Below are positions 59,388 to 64,000 of a DNA stretch of 64,000 nt, piece after piece. The position numbers and the translations under genes were made by a program. A model generated the notes under the pieces. The model did not search any database. It had not been told where the DNA came from and saw nothing but the letters and a program-made list of their open reading frames with translations. Every line of letters begins with the position of its first letter. Within the stretch, counting starts at the first letter, position 1. Where the stretch lies: positions 1 through 64,000 of the forward strand of contig DASSUI010000024.1 in assembly GCA_035707105.1 (NCBI GenBank). Reading direction: 5' to 3'. Origin of the DNA: JACDAN01 sp035707105. Lineage in GTDB: Bacteria; Actinomycetota; Thermoleophilia; Gaiellales; Gaiellaceae.

Positions 59388-60800
59388 TCAGGCCACCGCC
59401 GTCTTCGCCTTCAGCTCCTCGCCGAACTTCGCCCGCGCTACGAACTGCCCGACGCCCGGCGACGCCACGAGCTCGCCGTCCTCCACGAGCACCTGGCCGC
59501 GCAGGAGGACGATGTCCGGCGTCCCGGTCACCTCGGTCCCCTCGTAGAGGTTGTAGTCGATCTTCGAGTGGTGGTCGGCGGCGGTGATCGTGTACTTCCG
59601 CTCGGGGTCGAAGACGACGATGTCGGCGTCCGACCCGACCGCGATCGTGCCCTTGCGCGGGTACAGGCCGAAGAGCTTCGCCGGGTTCGTCGACAGGAGC
59701 TCGACCATCCGGTTGAGGGAGATCCGGCCGGCGCGCACGCCGAACTCGTGGATCATGTGCAGCCGGTTCTCGAGGCCCGGCCCGCCGTTCGGGATCTTCG
59801 AGAAGTCGTCCTTGCCGAGCGTCTTCTGCCCATCCCACAGGAATGCGCAGTGGTCGGTCGAGATCGCCGAGAGGATGTCGGTCCGCACCGCGTTCCAGAG
59901 GACGTCCTGGTTCGCCTTGTCGCGCGGCGGCGGCGTGTAGACGTACTTCGCGCCCTCGAAGTTCGGCTTCTCCAGGTGCGTGTAGTCGATGAAGAAGTAC
60001 TGGGTGCAGGTCTCGCCCCAGATGTCCCAGCCCTTCTCCCGCGCGAGCGCGATCGGCTCGACCGCCTCGGCGCAGGAGACGTGGACCACGTACAGCGGCG
60101 CCCCGGCCACGCGGGCCAGCTGGATCGCCCGGTTCGTCGCCTCGCCCTCGGTCTCGGGCGGCCGCGTGAGCGCGTGGTACTTGGGCTCCGTGTGGCCGGC
60201 CTCGAGCGCATCCTTAACGAGCACGTCGATCGCGTCGCCGTTCTCGGCGTGGACCATGACCAGCGCGCCGGAGTCGGCCGCGACCTGCATCGACCGGAAG
60301 AGCGTCTCGTCGTCGACCATGAGCGCGCCCTTGTAGGCCATGAAGAGCTTGTAGGACGTGACGCCCTGCTCGGGCAGCCCGGCCAGCTCCTCGAGCGAGC
60401 CGCCGTCCTTCAGGTCGGTGATCGCCATGTGGTAGCCCATGTCGATCACCTGCTTGCCGTTCGCCTTCTCCTTCCAGAGGTCCAGGGCGGTCGCGAAGTT
60501 CTCGCCCTGCGGCTGGATGACGAAGTCGACGTGGCAGGTCGTGCCGCCGAACGCCGCAGCGGTCTGGCCAGACTCGACGTCGTCGATCGTGACCGTGCCG
60601 CCGAACGGCATGTCCAGATGGGTGTGCGGGTCGATGCCCCCCGGAAGCACGTACTTCCCGGACGCGTCGACGACGCGGTCCGCGTCGACGTCCAGCGACT
60701 CGCCGATGAGGGAGATCCGCTCGTTCTCGACGAACACGTCGCCGACGTAGTCGTCGGCCGCCGTGATGACGCGGCCTCCCTTGATCAGAACGGAACTCAT
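59388..60800 (-). CDS. Dihydropyrimidinase / D-hydantoinase
   Basis: 470 residues. Cyclic-amidase amidohydrolase: metal ligands His59 and His61 in DPHTHLDMPFGG, the carbamylated Lys151 in VTSYKLFMAYKG, further His in VMVHAENGD and YVVHVSC, and the Asp metal ligand in STDHCAF. It opens the ring of dihydrouracil, dihydrothymine or hydantoins to N-carbamoyl-beta-amino acids. The presence of an aminotransferase and MmsA nearby favours the pyrimidine reading. Its ATG 60800 precedes the ABC genes by 45 bp (same strand). Confidence 0.93.
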   Translation of the reverse strand: MSSVLIKGGRVITAADDYVGDVFVENERISLIGESLDVDADRVVDASGKYVLPGGIDPHTHLDMPFGGTVTIDDVESGQTAAAFGGTTCHVDFVIQPQGENFATALDLWKEKANGKQVIDMGYHMAITDLKDGGSLEELAGLPEQGVTSYKLFMAYKGALMVDDETLFRSMQVAADSGALVMVHAENGDAIDVLVKDALEAGHTEPKYHALTRPPETEGEATNRAIQLARVAGAPLYVVHVSCAEAVEPIALAREKGWDIWGETCTQYFFIDYTHLEKPNFEGAKYVYTPPPRDKANQDVLWNAVRTDILSAISTDHCAFLWDGQKTLGKDDFSKIPNGGPGLENRLHMIHEFGVRAGRISLNRMVELLSTNPAKLFGLYPRKGTIAVGSDADIVVFDPERKYTITAADHHSKIDYNLYEGTEVTGTPDIVLLRGQVLVEDGELVASPGVGQFVARAKFGEELKAKTAVA

Positions 60801-60845
60801 TGCGGATCTCCCTCCTTCGGCTGTGCCCTTGCGCGGGCCTAGTGG

Positions 60846-61970
60846 CTAGGCACCACCTTCCGTGACTTCGACTTCCTCGGCCTGCCAGTCCTCGCCCTTC
60901 ACGTCGACGTCGTCGTCCTCGAGCTCCTTGACGGCGGACTCGGCGATGTCGGTGCGATACGAGTCGTCACTGGCCGGCTTCTTGATCACCTTGCCCTGCA
61001 GCGCGATCTCCTTCGTGATGTTCCAGGACTCGGGCTCCATGATTCCGATCCCGCTCGGGGCCGGCCAGATGAGCTTGTTGATCTCGTTCATCATCCAGCG
61101 CTGGTGGCCCTCGCCGAGCGTCGGCCCGTTCTCGAGCACGATGTCGACGCACTCGTCCGGGTTGTCGCGGCAGTAGACCCAGCCGCGGAAGCTCGCCTTC
61201 AGGAACCGCTTGGCGATGTCCTGGTTCGCCTCGTCGTCGATCCAGTCTTCGCGGACGAAGATCCCGTCCTCGAGCGCACCGGTCCCCAGGTCGGACATCT
61301 TCATGACGTTCAGCTGGTCGATCGTGTAGAGGTCGCCGGTGTCCGGGTTCTTCGTCTCGAGCACCTGGGCGAGCTCGTTGTACGTCATCGCCGCTGCAGC
61401 GTCGATGTCGCGCTTGAGGAAGAGCTCCATGTCGAACGGCTGCGCCACGATCTCGGCGTCCTTCTGGGGATCGATGCCGTTCTTGTTCAGCGCGGCGAAG
61501 AGCTTGTGCTCGTTCCCGCCGAGCCAGACGCCGACCTTCTTGCCCTTCAGGTCCGTGATCTGGTCGAGTCCGGAGTCCTTCCACGTGATCTCGGTCATGC
61601 CGGACCGTGTGAAGACCTGCGCGATGTTGACGATGTTCTGGCCCTTGTCTCGCGTGGCGAGCGTGCTGTCGAGCCAGTTGATGCCGAACTCCGCCTGGCC
61701 GCCGAGCACGACCTGCTCGGGGACGATGTCGGGGCCGCCCGGACGGATGTTCACGTCGAGGCCCTCGTCCTCGTAGTAGCCCTGGTCGAGCGCCGCGTAG
61801 TACCCGGCGAACTGGGCCTGCACGACCCACTTGGACTGGAGCGTGACCTTGTCGAGGTCGCCGCCCGCGCTCCCGCCGTCACCGCCGTCGTCGTCGCCGC
61901 CGCAACCCGCGACGGCGAACATCGCCGCAGCCGCGAGCACGGCGACGGACCACCACCTGCTCTTCCGCAT
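60846..61970 (-). CDS. NMT1/THI5-like substrate-binding lipoprotein
   Basis: 374 residues from ATG 61970. Signal peptide with lipobox AVAGC, then an Asp/Gly linker and the NMT1/SsuA domain: KVTLQSKWVVQAQFAGYYAALDQGYYEDEGLDVNIRPGGPDIVPEQVVLGGQAEFGI, and ITDLKGKKVGVWLGGNE. Typical ligands are pyrimidine precursors, aromatic sulfonates or riboflavin-like molecules. With dihydropyrimidinase downstream, a pyrimidine-like ligand is likely. Alternative start ATG 62009. Confidence 0.9.
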   Translation of the reverse strand: MRKSRWWSVAVLAAAAMFAVAGCGGDDDGGDGGSAGGDLDKVTLQSKWVVQAQFAGYYAALDQGYYEDEGLDVNIRPGGPDIVPEQVVLGGQAEFGINWLDSTLATRDKGQNIVNIAQVFTRSGMTEITWKDSGLDQITDLKGKKVGVWLGGNEHKLFAALNKNGIDPQKDAEIVAQPFDMELFLKRDIDAAAAMTYNELAQVLETKNPDTGDLYTIDQLNVMKMSDLGTGALEDGIFVREDWIDDEANQDIAKRFLKASFRGWVYCRDNPDECVDIVLENGPTLGEGHQRWMMNEINKLIWPAPSGIGIMEPESWNITKEIALQGKVIKKPASDDSYRTDIAESAVKELEDDDVDVKGEDWQAEEVEVTEGGA

Positions 61971-62008
61971 CCACTTCCCCTTTCCCTGCCAGTCGGACGT
62001 ACTTGCCA

Positions 62009-62836
62009 TTACTCCGCGGTCCCCCGCGCCGACGGATGCCAGCCCATCGTAAGCCGTTCGACGGCTGCTACTGCGCCGTAGAAGAGGATCCCGAGGATGC
62101 TGGCGGCGACGATCGCCGCCCACGCCTCCGTGAACGCGAACACGCCTGCCTGCCGCCGGATCTGGATCCCGAGCGCGTCCTGGGAGCCGCCGAAGTAGTC
62201 GCCCACGATGGCGCCGATCATCGCGAGTACGGTCGCCACCTTCAACCCGGTGAAGATGTACGGGAGCGCGTTCGGGAACCGCACGCGCCGGAACGTCGAG
62301 AGCTCGCCCGCGGCGTACGAGTTCATGAGCTCGATCTGCTGCGGCCGGACCGAGGTGAGGCCGCGGAGCGTGTTCACGAGCACCGGGAAGAAGCAGAGCA
62401 CGGCCGCGATCACCATCTTCGACAGCTGGTTGAGCGTGCCGAACCAGTTGTTCGTGATCGGGGCGAACGCGATGATCGGGACGGCGTTCGCCGCGATCGC
62501 GAACGGCATCAGCGCCGTCGCGAGCAGCCGCCAGCGGGCGAGCACCAGGGCGACGAGGATCGCCGCCGAGCAGCCCATGACCCAGCCGCCGAGCGCCTCC
62601 TCGAAGGTGAACCAGGCGGCCCCCCAGAGCGTCTCCCGCTCCGTCCAGAGCGTCTGGACGATGTCCGACGGCGGCGGGAGCAGGAAGTTCTGGACGTCGA
62701 GGCCGCGGACGAGCCCCTCCCAGAGGGCGATGCCGGCGACGAAGACCACGAGCGCGGGGAACCAGTCCCACAGGCTGCGCCCGACGCGCGAGCCGAGCGT
62801 GCCGCGCGGAATGGGTTCGACGACGGTCGAGCTCAC
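62009..62836 (-). CDS. ABC transporter permease, SsuC/TauC type (1)
   Basis: 275 residues from GTG 62836 (GTGA overlap with the ATPase stop). Six helices with the EAA loop ELMNSYAAGELSTFRRVRFPNALPYIFTGLK. It partners with the second permease at the window end. The frame extends to 63256, but only this part is conserved. Confidence 0.9.
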   Translation of the reverse strand: MSSTVVEPIPRGTLGSRVGRSLWDWFPALVVFVAGIALWEGLVRGLDVQNFLLPPPSDIVQTLWTERETLWGAAWFTFEEALGGWVMGCSAAILVALVLARWRLLATALMPFAIAANAVPIIAFAPITNNWFGTLNQLSKMVIAAVLCFFPVLVNTLRGLTSVRPQQIELMNSYAAGELSTFRRVRFPNALPYIFTGLKVATVLAMIGAIVGDYFGGSQDALGIQIRRQAGVFAFTEAWAAIVAASILGILFYGAVAAVERLTMGWHPSARGTAE

Positions 62837-63663
62837 AAGCCTTCCTCCGCGACGATGAACTGCTCCTCGTCCTCGGGCTCCTCCACGTCCAGGCCGCCCC
62901 CGCGCCGGAGCAGCAGCCGCACCTCGCGGATCAGCTCCGCGAACCGCGCCTCCTCGCGGGTCTCCATGCCGCGAGGCTGGGGAAGGTCGACGTCGACGAT
63001 CCCCACGATCCGCCCCGGGCGGGCCGACATGACGACGACCCGGGTCGACAGGAACACGGCCTCGGCGATCGAGTGCGTGACGAAGACGACCGTGCTGCCG
63101 CTCTGCTCCCAGATCCGCAGCAGCTCGAGGTTGAGTCGCTCCCGCGTCATCTCGTCCAGGGCGCCGAACGGCTCGTCCATCAGGAGCAGCGGCGGGTGGA
63201 ACGAGAGGGCGCGCGCGATCGAGACCCGCTGCTGCATCCCGCCGGAGAGCTGCCACGGGTGGTGCTTCTCGAACCCCTTGAGCTCGACGAGCTCGACCAT
63301 CTCGGCGATGCGCTCGCTACGGCGGCGACGGTCCCAGCGCAACGTCTCGAGCGGGAGGGCGATGTTCTTCTCGACCGTCCGCCAGTCGAAGAGCACCGCG
63401 TCCTGGAAGACGATCCCGTAGTCGCGGTCGAGCCGCGCCTGGTGCGCGCTCTTGCCGTTCACGACGACGTCGCCCGTGCTCGGCTGGATCAGGTCGCCGA
63501 CGATCCGCAGCAGCGTGGACTTGCCGCACCCCGAGGGGCCGATCAGCGAGACGAACTCCCCGGGCCGGATGTCGAGGTCGATCTCCTCGAGCGCCCTGAC
63601 GTGCCCCTGGCCGAACTCCTTCGACACCCTGCGGAGCTCGACGACGCTCGCCCGCTCGTTCAC
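62833..63663 (-). CDS. ABC transporter ATP-binding protein, SsuB/TauB type
   Basis: 276 residues from GTG 63663. Walker A GPSGCGKST, Q-loop FQDAVLFDWRTVEKN, signature LSGGMQQRVSIARAL, Walker B LLLMDEPFGALDEMTRE and switch FVTHS, all of the nitrate/sulfonate/taurine subfamily. Energises the two permeases. Overlaps the first permease stop by GTGA, and the second by 4 bp. Confidence 0.93.
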   Translation of the reverse strand: MNERASVVELRRVSKEFGQGHVRALEEIDLDIRPGEFVSLIGPSGCGKSTLLRIVGDLIQPSTGDVVVNGKSAHQARLDRDYGIVFQDAVLFDWRTVEKNIALPLETLRWDRRRRSERIAEMVELVELKGFEKHHPWQLSGGMQQRVSIARALSFHPPLLLMDEPFGALDEMTRERLNLELLRIWEQSGSTVVFVTHSIAEAVFLSTRVVVMSARPGRIVGIVDVDLPQPRGMETREEARFAELIREVRLLLRRGGGLDVEEPEDEEQFIVAEEGL

Positions 63664-64000
63664 GCGACGTGCTCCGGCGCCCGGCGGACGACGATCCGCT
63701 CGACCACGACGACCACGAGGAAGAAGGCGATGCCGAGCGCGGCCGCGACGAGGTTCGTCGCCCAGAGGTTCTCGGGGTTGCTCGAGTAGTACTGGTTGAA
63801 GTTGAGGATCGCGCCTCCGAGCCCGTCCTGGATCGAGGCCGGCAGCTCGCCGATGATCGCCCCGACGACGCAGGCCGTCGCCGAGATCTTGAACGCCGCG
63901 AACAGGTACGGCAGCGACGCCGGAAGGCGCAGGCGCCAGAGGATCTGGAGCGGGTTCGCGGCGTACGAGCGCATCAGCTCCAGCGCCCTCGGGTCGACCG
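63660..64000 (-). CDS. ABC transporter permease, SsuC/TauC type (2), truncated by window
   Basis: The C-terminal 113 codons of a second permease. EAA loop is seen as ALELMRSYAANPLQILWRLRLPASLPYLFAAFK, with helices LVAAALGIAFFLVVVVVERIVV at the end. The gene starts beyond 64000. It makes the heterodimer with the permease at 62009. Ends in a basic tail RRAPEHVA. Confidence 0.9.
   Translation of the reverse strand, partial: VDPRALELMRSYAANPLQILWRLRLPASLPYLFAAFKISATACVVGAIIGELPASIQDGLGGAILNFNQYYSSNPENLWATNLVAAALGIAFFLVVVVVERIVVRRAPEHVA

Overview
The window is very G+C-rich and densely coded, with GTG and TTG starts, many 1-4 bp ATGA/GTGA stop-start overlaps, and few Shine-Dalgarno sites at divergent genes. 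The gene content fits an actinobacterium: a SigB/SigF-type sigma factor, an RskA-like anti-sigma factor, FolE2, ThyX, a monoderm Tad pilus set without a secretin, and an RpoD of actinobacterial type. Thermoleophilia (Gaiellales or Solirubrobacterales) is my best guess; this is an inference from protein style, not a measured result.

Layout. 0-5 kb: a beta-helix lipoprotein, a flippase and a GNAT enzyme (envelope polysaccharide export), then a SigB-like sigma factor followed directly by a HicB-like protein with a membrane anchor. 5.5-16 kb: exported proteins, including a 1367-residue protein with 14 tandem 77-residue domains next to a single-domain paralogue, an M14 carboxypeptidase, a MarR regulator and an LPG-synthase-like membrane protein. 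16.2-25.5 kb: a minus-strand Tad/Flp pilus operon (Flp, TadE, TadG-like, CpaB, CpaE, CpaF, a vWA-TadB fusion, TadC, a coiled-coil protein), with an intrinsic terminator just after the pilin gene. 25.8-33.6 kb: an M15-type peptidase, DUF192, a MacB-type ABC exporter, an SDR epimerase, a methyltransferase and a helical protein.

33.6-43.7 kb is mostly housekeeping: DUF72, ThyX, an ECF sigma/anti-sigma pair, an SDR-like protein without its catalytic residues, a cupredoxin fold without copper ligands, Fe/Mn SOD, FolE2, a truncated histidine-kinase-like protein, Fpg, asparaginase, RpoD and a zinc-ribbon protein. 43.7-47.1 kb is a polar amino-acid ABC operon. 47.2-51.6 kb has a secreted LVIVD-repeat protein, a sigma/zf-HC2/methyltransferase operon and two small exported or membrane proteins.

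51.8-64 kb contains an FAD reductase, a class III aminotransferase, a LuxR regulator, methylmalonate-semialdehyde-type dehydrogenase, dihydropyrimidinase/hydantoinase and an NMT1/SsuBC-type ABC transporter cut by the window end. Together these could import a pyrimidine-like substrate, open its ring, transaminate beta-alanine and oxidise the semialdehyde to an acyl-CoA: a reductive pyrimidine catabolism island. The dihydropyrimidine dehydrogenase and ureidopropionase steps are not in the window. No rRNA, tRNA, CRISPR array, IS element or prophage was recognised.
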